From Corynebacterium silvaticum (GTDB lineage: Bacteria; Actinomycetota; Actinomycetes; Mycobacteriales; Mycobacteriaceae): a stretch of 64,000 bases of DNA. Shown here piece by piece: positions 53,402 through 62,057 of this stretch. The stretch covers positions 744,001 through 808,000 of the forward strand of contig NZ_SDQO02000002.1 in the NCBI RefSeq assembly GCF_004382825.2, written 5' to 3'. The translations under genes were made by a program, and so were the position numbers. The notes beneath the pieces were generated by a model. That model was not told the origin of the DNA. It did no database searches and was given only the letters and a program-made list of their open reading frames with translations. Each line of letters starts with the position of its first letter. The stretch's first letter is position 1.

Positions 53402-54883
53402 ATGAGCCCAAGAAAAATTGGAGTGACTGAGGTCGCTTTACGCGATGCGCATCAGAGTTTGTTTGCAACTCGTATGGCCATGGAGGACATGGTCGACGCA
53501 TGCGAGGACATAGATAAAGCAGGATTCTGGAGCGTCGAGTGCTGGGGTGGTGCAACGTTTGATGCGTGCATCAGATTCCTTAACGAGGATCCCTGGGAGA
53601 GACTTCGCACTTTCCGTAAATTAATGCCAAATTCCAAGCTCCAGATGCTGCTCCGTGGGCAGAACCTTCTGGGATACCGCCACTATGAAGACCTGGTGGT
53701 GGACAAGTTTGTTGAGAAGTCAAAGGAAAACGGCATGGATGTATTCCGTGTCTTTGACGCCCTCAATGACCCACGCAACCTAGAACACGCTATGCGTGCG
53801 GTGAAGAAGGTCGATGGGCACGCTCAGGGAACCATCTGCTACACCGTTTCACCACTGCACACTGTCGAAGGCTATGTTGAGCTTGCAGGTCGGCTTCTAG
53901 ACATGGGGGCAGATTCCATCGCGCTGAAGGACATGGCAGCGCTTTTGAAGCCTCAGCCGGCGTACGACGTTATCCGAGCGATTAAAGAAACCTATGGCGA
54001 AGAGACTCAGATTAACGTCCACTGCCACTCCACAACCGGTGTCACACTCGTGACCTTGATGAAGGCCATTGAAGCCGGCGCAGACGTCGTGGATACCGCC
54101 ATTTCTTCGCTCTCCCTCGGCCCAGGCCACAACCCCACCGAGTCCCTCGTAGAGATGCTTGAGGGCACTGACTACACCACCGACCTAGACATGGATCGCC
54201 TGATCAACGTGCGCGATCACTTCAAGGCAATTCGCCCGAAGTACAAGGAATTTGAGTCCAAGACGCTGGTGGATACTAACATCTTCCTCTCCCAGATTCC
54301 TGGCGGCATGCTTTCTAACATGGAAAGCCAGCTCACCGCCCAAGGCGCCGGAGATCGTATTGATGAAGTGATGCGTGAAGTCCCAATCGTCCGTAAGGAT
54401 GCCGGATATCCGCCGTTGGTCACGCCGTCTTCCCAGATCGTGGGAACCCAGGCTGTCTTCAACGTCCTTATGGGACGCTACAAGGTCATGACTGCAGAGT
54501 TTGCGGACCTCATGCTTGGCTACTACGGCGAATGCATTGGTGAGCGTAACCCTGAGATCGTTGAACAGGCAAAGGCTCAGACCAAGAAGGAAGCCATTAC
54601 TGAGCGTCCGGCTGATCTCCTTGAACCAGAGTGGGATCACCTCGTGGAAGAAGCTAACAAGCTTGAAGGCTGCGATGGCACAGACGAAGACGTGCTTACC
54701 AATGCTCTGTTCCCAGGCGTTGCTCCAGGGTTCTTTAAGAACCGCCCCGAAGGGCCAAAGAATGTGGGTAAGGACCCATCAAAGATCAAGACCCGCGAGA
54801 ATGAGGCCGTTCTCGAACCGATTACCTACAAGGTCACCGTGGGCGGTCGCAGCCAGACCGTCAAGGTCGAGCCCGCCGAGTAA
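53402..54883 (+). CDS. Transcarboxylase 5S subunit (pyruvate/oxaloacetate carboxyltransferase)
   Basis: 493-residue carboxyltransferase of the methylmalonyl-CoA:pyruvate transcarboxylase. The TIM barrel shows LRDAHQSLFATRM, the metal-binding HCHSTTG, the carbamylated-lysine region ALKDMAALLKP and SSLSLGPGHNPTES. The C-terminal part matches the 5S/PycB conserved carboxylase domain. It moves CO2 between biotin and pyruvate, giving oxaloacetate. It heads a four-gene operon with the 12S, a small protein and the biotin carrier, the full set used in the Wood-Werkman propionate cycle. The ribosome site before ATG 53402 is weak. Confidence 0.9.
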   Translation: MSPRKIGVTEVALRDAHQSLFATRMAMEDMVDACEDIDKAGFWSVECWGGATFDACIRFLNEDPWERLRTFRKLMPNSKLQMLLRGQNLLGYRHYEDLVVDKFVEKSKENGMDVFRVFDALNDPRNLEHAMRAVKKVDGHAQGTICYTVSPLHTVEGYVELAGRLLDMGADSIALKDMAALLKPQPAYDVIRAIKETYGEETQINVHCHSTTGVTLVTLMKAIEAGADVVDTAISSLSLGPGHNPTESLVEMLEGTDYTTDLDMDRLINVRDHFKAIRPKYKEFESKTLVDTNIFLSQIPGGMLSNMESQLTAQGAGDRIDEVMREVPIVRKDAGYPPLVTPSSQIVGTQAVFNVLMGRYKVMTAEFADLMLGYYGECIGERNPEIVEQAKAQTKKEAITERPADLLEPEWDHLVEEANKLEGCDGTDEDVLTNALFPGVAPGFFKNRPEGPKNVGKDPSKIKTRENEAVLEPITYKVTVGGRSQTVKVEPAE

Positions 54884-54898
54884 AGGAGAACCGAAGAC

Positions 54899-56455
54899 AT
54901 GTCTCAAGAACCTACTATGTCTGAGCGCCTAGACCAGCTCGCTAAGGCTCGTCATGAGATCGAGCTAGGCGGCGGCGAAGCCAAAATCGAAAAGCAGCAT
55001 GAAAAGGGCAAGCTAACGGCTCGTGAGCGCGTCGCAGCGCTTCTCGACGAAGGCACATTCCGCGAAATCGGCATGTTTGCCAAGCATCGCACCACTCACT
55101 TCGGCATGGATAAAGCAGTCGCGCCGGCAGACGGCGTTGTCACTGGCTCAGGAGCGATTTTTGGTCGTGCCGTCCACGTAGCATCGCAGGACTTCACCGT
55201 GATGGGTGGATCAGCTGGCGAGACGCAGTCCAACAAGGTCGCAGCGATGATGGAAGCTTCTGCTACCACTGGAACTCCTTTCATCTTCATCAACGACTCC
55301 GGTGGAGCGCGCGTACAAGAGGGAATCGATTCCCTTTCGGGCTACGGCAAGGTGTTCTACCAGAACGTTCTCCTTTCAGGACTCGTCCCACAGGTTTCGA
55401 TTATCTCGGGACCATGCGCTGGAGGCGCTGCATATTCGCCTGCTTTGACTGACTTCATCATTCAGACTCGCAAGGCCAACATGTTCATCACTGGCCCTGG
55501 CGTGATTAAGTCGGTCACCGGTGAAGAAGTCACCGCAGACGCTCTAGGCGGCGCGGACGCTCATATGTCCAAGGCCGGAAACATCCACTTCATTGCTGAT
55601 GATGATGAGCAGGCGATCCTCATCGCCCAGAAGCTCCTGAGTTTCTTGCCGCAGAACAATACGGAAGAACCTCCGGTTGTTGAACCAGATCCAATCGTTA
55701 CTCCCGATGAGGAGTTGCGGGAGATCGTTCCGGTCGACGGGAAACGTGGTTATGACGTTCGCGACATTATTTCGCGTGTTGTGGACCGTGGCGACTTCCT
55801 TGAAGTACAGGCTGGGTATGCACAAAACCTCGTCGTGGGATTTGCCCGCATCGTAGGCCGTACCGTGGGCATTGTGGCTAACCAGCCAAACGTTATGTCT
55901 GGTGTGCTGGACATCAACTCCTCGGATAAGGGAAGCCAGTTCATCCGCTTCTGCAACGCCTTTAACATCCCGCTGGTGACTTTCGTGGACGTTCCAGGCT
56001 TTATGCCGGGTGTTGCTCAGGAGCATGGTGGCATCATTCGACATGGCGCCAAGATGCTGTACGCATACTCGGCAGCCAGCGTGCCAAAGATCACGGTGGA
56101 GCTGCGTAAATCTTACGGCGGAGCGCACCTAGCTATGTGCTCAAAGGATCTGGGAGCCGACCGCGTCTTCGCATGGCCCACTGCAGAAATCGCAGTGATG
56201 GGCGCAGAAGGTGCAGTTAATGTGGTCTTCCGAAAGGAGATCGAGGCCGCAGAGGATAAGGAAGCCAAGCGCGATGAGCTCATCCGCTTGTACAAGGAGA
56301 CCTTCTCCACTCCATATATGGCTGCCTCCCGTGGCTTGGTCGATGACATCATCGATCCTGCAGAAACCCGCCTGCATATTGCAGACGCGCTTGAGGTCTT
56401 GACCAACAAGCGAGTCGTTCGCCCTGCCAAGAAGCACGGCCTAGGCCCGGTATAA
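54899..56455 (+). CDS. Transcarboxylase 12S subunit (acyl-CoA carboxyltransferase)
   Basis: 518-residue crotonase-fold carboxyltransferase. It has KGKLTARERVAALLDEGTF, INDSGGARVQEGIDSLSGYG (oxyanion and CoA site), GPCAGGAAYSPALTDF, and FVDVPGFMPGVAQEHGGI, the two carboxyltransferase half-sites. It transfers CO2 between methylmalonyl-CoA (or a related acyl-CoA) and biotin. AAAGGAG lies upstream of ATG 54899, 15 bases after the 5S stop. By itself it could be read as an AccD/PccB type beta subunit; the 5S and 1.3S neighbours favour transcarboxylase. Confidence 0.9.
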   Translation: MSQEPTMSERLDQLAKARHEIELGGGEAKIEKQHEKGKLTARERVAALLDEGTFREIGMFAKHRTTHFGMDKAVAPADGVVTGSGAIFGRAVHVASQDFTVMGGSAGETQSNKVAAMMEASATTGTPFIFINDSGGARVQEGIDSLSGYGKVFYQNVLLSGLVPQVSIISGPCAGGAAYSPALTDFIIQTRKANMFITGPGVIKSVTGEEVTADALGGADAHMSKAGNIHFIADDDEQAILIAQKLLSFLPQNNTEEPPVVEPDPIVTPDEELREIVPVDGKRGYDVRDIISRVVDRGDFLEVQAGYAQNLVVGFARIVGRTVGIVANQPNVMSGVLDINSSDKGSQFIRFCNAFNIPLVTFVDVPGFMPGVAQEHGGIIRHGAKMLYAYSAASVPKITVELRKSYGGAHLAMCSKDLGADRVFAWPTAEIAVMGAEGAVNVVFRKEIEAAEDKEAKRDELIRLYKETFSTPYMAASRGLVDDIIDPAETRLHIADALEVLTNKRVVRPAKKHGLGPV

Positions 56456-56464
56456 GGAGCAACG

Positions 56465-56728
56465 GTGAGCGAATTAAACAGCGAGCAACTTGCTCAATTA
56501 GTCGCGAAACTCTCAGCGCGGCTTGATGCGGCGGAAGCTGAGCTTAAGGAGCTGCGCAAGCGTTCCGATGCTTCCATCCCAGAGGACGTCATCATTGCTA
56601 TCTCTGCAGCGGTGTCAGCCTTTATGGGTAATCGCGGCACGATTAAGGCAGTCCACTACTCCCGCGAGAGAACGTGGGCAGCGCAGGGACGTCAGAAGGT
56701 CCAGCATCACATTCCGGGTCAGCTGTAG
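56465..56728 (+). CDS. Small subunit-like protein of the transcarboxylase locus
   Basis: 87-residue protein. A coiled-coil-like N-terminus (LAQLVAKLSARLDAAEAELKELRKR) is followed by IPEDVIIAISAAVSAFMGNRGTIKAV and a basic tail with SRERTWAAQGRQKVQHH. The last part resembles small OadG-like or accessory subunits coded between the 12S and biotin carrier genes in propionibacteria and relatives. GTG 56465 follows AAGGAG at five bases and ten bases after the 12S stop. Likely a structural link in the complex; function is inferred from place only. Confidence 0.7.
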   Translation: MSELNSEQLAQLVAKLSARLDAAEAELKELRKRSDASIPEDVIIAISAAVSAFMGNRGTIKAVHYSRERTWAAQGRQKVQHHIPGQL

Positions 56729-56752
56729 GCATCCGAAGGTAGAAGGTAAAAC

Positions 56753-57115
56753 ATGAAACTTAACGTGACAGTCAACGGGATCGCCTATTCTGTCGAGGTC
56801 GAGGTGGAAGAGGAGAAGCGTCAGATCGCTCCCATCTACTTTGGTGGCGGCTCAGGCGCAACTCACTCTGAACCAGCCAACGCGAGCGTCTCCGGCGTAT
56901 CGGCAAACGCTGTCGTCGCTCCGCTCGCCGGATCGGTCTTCAAGATCTTGGTTGAAGAAGGCGAAGAGATTGAGGCCGGCCAGGTGCTCCTGATCCTCGA
57001 AGCAATGAAGATGGAGACCGAGATTACGGCTCCTAATGCGGGCACCATCAGCAGCGTTCGCGTTGCCGTCGGTGATTCCGTTCAGGGAGGTCAGGCGCTG
57101 ATTACCATCGATTAA
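56753..57115 (+). CDS. Transcarboxylase 1.3S biotin carboxyl carrier protein
   Basis: 120-residue biotin carrier. The biotinyl-lysine is K86 in EAMKMET; the flanking barrel shows [20 protein letters not shown] and [21 protein letters not shown]. The N-terminal strand [18 protein letters not shown] and Gly/Ser linker match the 1.3S subunit of propionibacterial transcarboxylase. Gap of 24 bases after the small subunit gene, with GAAGGTAAAAC upstream of ATG 56753. It shuttles CO2 between the 12S and 5S subunits. Confidence 0.93.
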   Translation: MKLNVTVNGIAYSVEVEVEEEKRQIAPIYFGGGSGATHSEPANASVSGVSANAVVAPLAGSVFKILVEEGEEIEAGQVLLILEAMKMETEITAPNAGTISSVRVAVGDSVQGGQALITID

Positions 57116-57210
57116 ATTCGCGTCGGTGTGGCGGGCTATGCGTACGCTCAAATACATGGTTATATGAGTGGGAAATGCTCGTCTGAATAGCGAAAAGGAA
57201 GCCTCGGTAC

Positions 57211-58395
57211 ATGCGAAACCGCAACCACCATACCCGCCGTTTGTTTATCACAGCAGCAATCACAGGGATGGCGGTCTTCGGTTCGCCAGGTGCCGGGGCT
57301 TCTGACATTATGCCGCAGCAGGCTCCGGTTTCCACGTGGGTGAATCAGGTGGCTGAGCAGCTGCGCGGAGCGGGCATCGTTGCCCCTCCAGTAGATCCCG
57401 CAGCGGTCGCCTCTGCAGACGCAGCGGTCGCTCGTATGCAATCTGACATGGACGCTTTTAACGCGAATGTTCAAGCAGCAGGGGCGCAAGCGCAAGCGGC
57501 TCTAGGCCAAGCGTTACAGCCTCATAAGCCACAAGCTATTCATCAGACACCGACCCCGCGTGCAGATACCCAGCCAGTGCACAAAGATGCACAGGGCCGG
57601 ACGATTCCTGAGGTCGTGCAACGGGAAAAGACCTTTGAACCCATTATCGATGGCCCTAACTATCACTGGCGCACGGATCTTCTTTCGCAGTTCATGGCAC
57701 AGCACCCCGGGAAAGTTCTCAATCGGGTAGCCGGTAGCTGGTTCAACTCGCCGGATATCCCAGCTGAATCCTTAGCAGCAGAACAACGCGGAATGTCCCT
57801 GTATGGCCCAGGAACCCCTGTGTATGTGGGAAAGCATTCTCTGTGCACTGTCGCTGCGACGGGACACGATGCCGCGGGGCGCGCGGTCGCTATTACCGCG
57901 GGGCACTGTGGGGCAGTGGGACAAAGCGTGGAATCTGCTGATTCTTGGTGCATCGGTCCAAGCGGAACGGTTGCCGTTCGAGGTGAACATTTGGACTATT
58001 CGGTTATTGAGCTTGGTTCTAATGCGCAGGTAACCAATGAGTACAACGGGATTCGCGTTAATTCGGTGGGGGGCCACAACCCTAACACTGGAGAAACAGC
58101 CTGTAAGCAGGGCGTAGCCACCGGACACTCCTGTGGCCATATCTGGACTAAAGACGCGCGAACCTCAATGTCGCAGATCTGTGCTCGACAGGGCGACTCT
58201 GGCGCACCAGTGATCGTGGGAGATCGCGTCGTGGGAATTATCAAGAGAGGGGCTATCAACAACCAAGCTCTTGCCTGCCATACCCCATGGCAGGGCCCGA
58301 TGTTCATGCCGACGATTTCCACCAATATGGATGCGGTTCTCGCAGACATAAACGCAAAGAATGGCGTGGGTGCTGGTTTCAAACTAGTAAAATAG
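57211..58395 (+). CDS. Secreted trypsin-like serine protease
   Basis: 394-residue exported protease. A twin-arginine-containing signal (TRRLFITAAITGMAVFG...GASD) with cleavage near residue 30 is followed by a propeptide-like Ala/Gln-rich helical stretch and a chymotrypsin-fold domain. The triad is His232 in TAGHCG, Asp262 in LDYSVIEL and Ser330 in GDSGAPVI. Six or more cysteines suggest disulfides. The family of secreted corynebacterial proteases includes virulence-associated members. Stands alone; a terminator follows. Confidence 0.88.
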   Translation: MRNRNHHTRRLFITAAITGMAVFGSPGAGASDIMPQQAPVSTWVNQVAEQLRGAGIVAPPVDPAAVASADAAVARMQSDMDAFNANVQAAGAQAQAALGQALQPHKPQAIHQTPTPRADTQPVHKDAQGRTIPEVVQREKTFEPIIDGPNYHWRTDLLSQFMAQHPGKVLNRVAGSWFNSPDIPAESLAAEQRGMSLYGPGTPVYVGKHSLCTVAATGHDAAGRAVAITAGHCGAVGQSVESADSWCIGPSGTVAVRGEHLDYSVIELGSNAQVTNEYNGIRVNSVGGHNPNTGETACKQGVATGHSCGHIWTKDARTSMSQICARQGDSGAPVIVGDRVVGIIKRGAINNQALACHTPWQGPMFMPTISTNMDAVLADINAKNGVGAGFKLVK

Positions 58396-58407
58396 AAGCC
58401 AAAACAT

Positions 58408-58450
58408 AAGGCAGGTGTCCGCTAGAAAATCAGCGGGCACCTGCCTTTTT
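58408..58450 (+). terminator. Strong terminator
   Basis: AAGGCAGGTGTCCGCT / AGCGGGCACCTGCCTT (one G-T pair) followed by TTTAAGATTT. Between the protease gene and the convergent hisN. Confidence 0.88.
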
Positions 58451-58469
58451 AAGATTTAATCCCGGGGGA

Positions 58470-59273
58470 TTACGTGTGTGGCTCTTGCGCCTTTGTGCCC
58501 AAAACGTCTAGTGCCGGGGTGTGGAGTAAGCCGTTGGACGCAATCGCACTGCCGCCGTGCGGTCCCCGTTCACCCGCGAGAGAGGTGAAGGTACCACCGG
58601 CCTCTTCTACCAATACGGTTAAGGGAGCTAGGTCCCATAGTGAGACCTCCGGTTCTGCAGCGATGTCTACCGCGCCTTCTGCGACGAGACAATAAGACCA
58701 AAAATCTCCAAAACCGCGCAGTCGCCACGTGCGCTCGGTTAAATCAATAAAGCGCTGGTCCAAACCTAGGGTTTGCCAACCGCTAAAGGAAGAAAACGAG
58801 AGGGAAGCATGGTCTAGATCTGCAACGCGAGAGACCGACATCTTTGTGGGGGTTCCGCCGTTGAAGGTGCGCCATGCGCCTTGACCGGAAGCCGCCCACC
58901 AACGGCGCGCTAGAGCCGGCGCGGTGACCACGCCGACTACCGGAGTGCCGTCGACAAGCAAAGCGATAAGCGTTGCCCAGGCAGGAACCCCTCGCACAAA
59001 GTTCTTTGTGGCGTCAATGGGGTCAATGATCCACTGCCGTCCCTTCAGCTCCACGTCACCGCCGAATTCTTCCCCGAGGATGGCATCGTCGGGATAGCGT
59101 TCGGTGATGAGCGCTCGGAGGGCCTTTTCGCAGGCGAGGTCGGCATCGCTTACGGGAGTCATGTCCGGTTTGGAATTTACAACCAGGTCGCTTGAGTCGA
59201 AGCGCTCGAAAGTTATTGCATCGGCGGCGTCGGCAAGTGATAGAGCGAATTCAAGATCAGAATTATAAGAAGT
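58470..59273 (-). CDS. hisN: Histidinol-phosphatase, IMPase type
   Basis: 267-residue Mg-dependent phosphatase of the inositol monophosphatase family. Metal motifs are [21 protein letters not shown] and the C-terminal [17 protein letters not shown]. In actinobacteria this type (HisN, Rv3137) performs the histidinol-phosphate step of histidine synthesis; the D-A-T variant of the DPIDGT motif fits. ATG 59273 is chosen with GGAAAG upstream; the frame opens at 59306. Paired with another IMPase gene 47 bases upstream, as in C. glutamicum (as I recall). Confidence 0.88.
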   Translation of the reverse strand, partial: TSYNSDLEFALSLADAADAITFERFDSSDLVVNSKPDMTPVSDADLACEKALRALITERYPDDAILGEEFGGDVELKGRQWIIDPIDATKNFVRGVPAWATLIALLVDGTPVVGVVTAPALARRWWAASGQGAWRTFNGGTPTKMSVSRVADLDHASLSFSSFSGWQTLGLDQRFIDLTERTWRLRGFGDFWSYCLVAEGAVDIAAEPEVSLWDLAPLTVLVEEAGGTFTSLAGERGPHGGSAIASNGLLHTPALDVLGTKAQEPHT

Positions 59274-59320
59274 CATACACACCAGCTTTCCTGAGATGCG
59301 TTGCAAAAACTAGGGTCGGA

Positions 59321-60205
59321 TTAATTCGCAGGAGGTAAGTTGCGGAGAATCGTTGCGATTTCATCAGCGGCCTGCGGGTTTGCGGCAATACACCAGGTCA
59401 CACCCGCGGCTTCAACTTTGATGCAGGTGCCGCCTACGCCTTCGACGAGGGCACGGCCGGGGAGCCAATCCCAGTCCTGGACAGTGTGTTGGACGTAAGC
59501 GCCTAAAGTGCCGTCAGCGACTCCGCCCAGGTCCACCGAACCTGCCCCGATCATTCTCCAGCTGAGGAAGCCCTGCGCAAGGGAGAGCCATGCGTTAAGC
59601 AGCGCCGGTTCAGCGATGAAAGGAGGGTTGAGATACGTGGCCATGCTGATGAGCTCAGTGGATGTATTTTCCAACGTCGGCAGGGCTTTGCCGTCGCGGG
59701 TCGTAGGGATGTCTTTGCCGCCAAACCAGGTGTATCCCATCGCAGGCCTGTGTACAGCGCCGAAACAGACCTTATCCGGATCCGCGGGATCGCCTTCTAC
59801 CAGTGCAAGGGCGGAACACCAGTAGTCTGAACCGCTAATAAAGTTGTAGGTTCCATCAACTGGGTCGATGACCCATGTACGCCCGGAGGTTCCAGGTTTG
59901 TGGGTGCCTTCTTCACCGAGGACGCCGTCTTCCGGCCGAAGCGCACTAATCACGCCCGTGACAAATTGCTCGGCTGCACGGTCGGCATCCGTGACTACGT
60001 CGGAGAGGGATGTCTTAAAGTCCGTAGATACTCCCTGCTCGCGCATTCGCCACGCCAAGCGGCCCGCATTGAACACCAGCGCTTGCGCTAGGTGCTCATC
60101 AGAATCTTGATCGTGGGCGATAACAAAAGTCTTGGTGATCGTTGCGATCATGTCAGCTAACGAGGAATGTAATGCAGTATCCCGAGGTTGATCCATATCC
60201 ACCAT
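59321..60205 (-). CDS. Inositol monophosphatase family protein
   Basis: 294-residue IMPase-type phosphatase. Motifs: GVLGEEG, WVIDPVDGTYNFISG and DWDWLPGRALVEGVGG. Its position next to hisN and before prfB matches the impA-type gene of corynebacteria, likely acting on inositol phosphate for phosphatidylinositol and mycothiol. ATG 60205 follows AAAAGGTGACA; the frame is open to 60256. It is read ahead of hisN in the same direction. Confidence 0.87.
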   Translation of the reverse strand: MVDMDQPRDTALHSSLADMIATITKTFVIAHDQDSDEHLAQALVFNAGRLAWRMREQGVSTDFKTSLSDVVTDADRAAEQFVTGVISALRPEDGVLGEEGTHKPGTSGRTWVIDPVDGTYNFISGSDYWCSALALVEGDPADPDKVCFGAVHRPAMGYTWFGGKDIPTTRDGKALPTLENTSTELISMATYLNPPFIAEPALLNAWLSLAQGFLSWRMIGAGSVDLGGVADGTLGAYVQHTVQDWDWLPGRALVEGVGGTCIKVEAAGVTWCIAANPQAADEIATILRNLPPAN

Positions 60206-60395
60206 TGTCACCTTTTCCCAGGAGAGTTGCCAACCATGGCGGAGTAACAGCCCCACAAAAACATGGGGAATAGGTTCTTGGATCTGGCTTCCTCGCTGTT
60301 CATCGCAGCAAAGTGCCTGCTTGTATGCTAAAAAGTAGCCGGAACAGCGGGTGCAAAGCAGAAGATGGATATGTATCCCGCTAAACTAGTTCTTC

Positions 60396-61499
60396 ATGCG
60401 CCCGGAAATTCTCGCTTCTCTCAATGAACTTGATGCAACCTTGACCACGATCGAAAAGGTCATGGACCCCGAGGAATTAGCATCGCGCGTCCGTGAGCTG
60501 GAGCAACAAGCCTCCGACCCCACGTTGTGGGATAACCCTGACCATGCTCAGAAGGTGACCACGGAGCTGTCTTCAGTACAAGCGCAGCTGAAGAAACTTA
60601 CTGGCCTGCGGCAGCGTATCGACGACATCCCGGTGATGTACGAACTCGCCGAAGAAGAGGGCGACGGCACCGAGCTTGCCGACGAAGAGCTGGCCGAGCT
60701 CACCGCAGAGATTGAATCTCTAGAAGTGAAAACCATGTTATCTGGCGAGTATGATTCCCGTGAGGCTGTGATCAACATTCGCTCTGGAGCAGGTGGCGTT
60801 GACGCTGCAGATTGGGCGGAGATGCTGATGCGCATGTATGTCCGCTGGGCGGAAAAGAACGACCGCAAGGTCGACATTTATGACATCTCTTATGCAGAAG
60901 AAGCGGGTATCAAATCAGCGACGTTCGTTGTCCACGGTGAATACATGTATGGACAGCTTTCTGTGGAGCAAGGTGCACACCGGCTAGTAAGAATTTCTCC
61001 GTTTGATAACCAAGGACGCCGCCAGACCTCATTCGCTGAGGTAGAGGTTCTCCCCGTGGTTGAGCAGACGGACCACATCGACATTCCAGATTCTGAAATA
61101 CGCGTGGACGTCTATCGTTCCTCCGGGCCCGGCGGGCAGTCCGTGAATACCACTGACTCGGCTGTGCGTTTGACGCATATTCCTACCGGGATCGTGGTCA
61201 CCTGCCAAAACGAGAAGTCTCAGATCCAAAACAAGGCCTCTGCTCTGCGAGTTCTCCAAGCTAAACTCCTGGAGAAAAAGCGCCAAGAAGAGCGAGCTGA
61301 ACTCGATGCCCTTGGTGCTGGTGGCAATGCCTCGTGGGGAAACCAAATGCGTTCCTATGTGTTGCACCCGTATCAGATGGTGAAAGATCTGCGTACTAAT
61401 TATGAAATCAATGATCCGCAAAAGGTGCTCGATGGAGACATTGATGGTTTGCTAGAAGCTGGCATCCGCTGGCGTATGGCACAGCAGCAGGAACAATAA
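60396..61499 (+). CDS. prfB: Peptide chain release factor 2
   Basis: 367-residue release factor. The stop-codon recognition motif SPF (201-203) marks it as RF2, reading UGA and UAA, and GGQ (246-248) is the peptidyl-tRNA hydrolysis loop. There is no programmed frameshift near the start: the gene is one open frame, as usual in actinobacteria. ATG 60396 lies 190 bases from the divergent IMPase gene. Usually followed by ftsE-ftsX-smpB in corynebacteria; here two other genes follow and ftsE is not seen within the window. Confidence 0.96.
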   Translation: MRPEILASLNELDATLTTIEKVMDPEELASRVRELEQQASDPTLWDNPDHAQKVTTELSSVQAQLKKLTGLRQRIDDIPVMYELAEEEGDGTELADEELAELTAEIESLEVKTMLSGEYDSREAVINIRSGAGGVDAADWAEMLMRMYVRWAEKNDRKVDIYDISYAEEAGIKSATFVVHGEYMYGQLSVEQGAHRLVRISPFDNQGRRQTSFAEVEVLPVVEQTDHIDIPDSEIRVDVYRSSGPGGQSVNTTDSAVRLTHIPTGIVVTCQNEKSQIQNKASALRVLQAKLLEKKRQEERAELDALGAGGNASWGNQMRSYVLHPYQMVKDLRTNYEINDPQKVLDGDIDGLLEAGIRWRMAQQQEQ

Positions 61500-61518
61500 C
61501 GGGGGAAGCTTTGGAGAG

Positions 61519-61532
61519 GGGCGTCGATAAGC
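61519..61532 (+). repeat. 14-bp repeat, copy 8
   Basis: Exact copy (N = T), followed by T. Between the convergent prfB and kinase genes. Confidence 0.85.
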
Positions 61533-61536
61533 TATG

Positions 61537-62010
61537 TTATCGACGGCGAATCTCAGTTTTTCTCGGATATTTCTTCGCGATCTCCAGGTAGTACTTGCGT
61601 TTTGCCCTTGTGCACGAGTCCCACAGCACCCATTTAAGGAAAGCAAAATCAACTTTCTCTGGGCATCCCGCCGCCATGTCTGGTCGCGTTGTGCCGTAAT
61701 AGCAGGCTAAACGACGCATGATTCGCCACAATCTGATCATGCGCGGCACGAGAATCACGATGATGCGATCAGCCTCAGCTAATCGACGCTCCCCAGATAA
61801 AAGCGAGTAATTGCCGTCGATGATCCAATCACTATGCGTGTTGAGAAACGACTCGACGTCTGCGGATTCTTCTGCGAAATCTTGCTCCACCCAGCCTGTT
61901 GAAAAGTGAACCGAATCAAGATGCAAAACTGGGATATTCAGCTGGGCACCTAGGCGGCGGGCAAGTGTTGATTTTCCGCCACCCGAATACCCCATAATTG
62001 CAATCTTCAT
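61537..62010 (-). CDS. P-loop kinase, DNA topology modulation (FlaR)-like, possibly shortened
   Basis: 157-residue nucleotide kinase-like protein: IMGYSGGGKSTLARRLG (Walker A), LHLDSVHFSTGW, IIDGNYSLLSGERRLAEADRIIVI and RPDMAAGCPEK are the usual FlaR-type segments. The C-terminus ends at EIRRR where relatives run on with a further strand and helix, so about 10-15 residues may be missing. A copy of the 14-bp repeat sits right at its 3' end. Substrate unknown. Confidence 0.8.
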   Translation of the reverse strand: MKIAIMGYSGGGKSTLARRLGAQLNIPVLHLDSVHFSTGWVEQDFAEESADVESFLNTHSDWIIDGNYSLLSGERRLAEADRIIVILVPRMIRLWRIMRRLACYYGTTRPDMAAGCPEKVDFAFLKWVLWDSCTRAKRKYYLEIAKKYPRKTEIRRR

Positions 62011-62057
62011 CGCTTGAGAATAACTCAGCGCGGCAGCCTAGCTCTCAGAGTTTGGCT

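Noticed and set aside
60396..60500. Programmed +1 frameshift site in prfB
   Set aside because: The gene is open from the start without an internal UGA, so the RF2 autoregulatory frameshift is absent.
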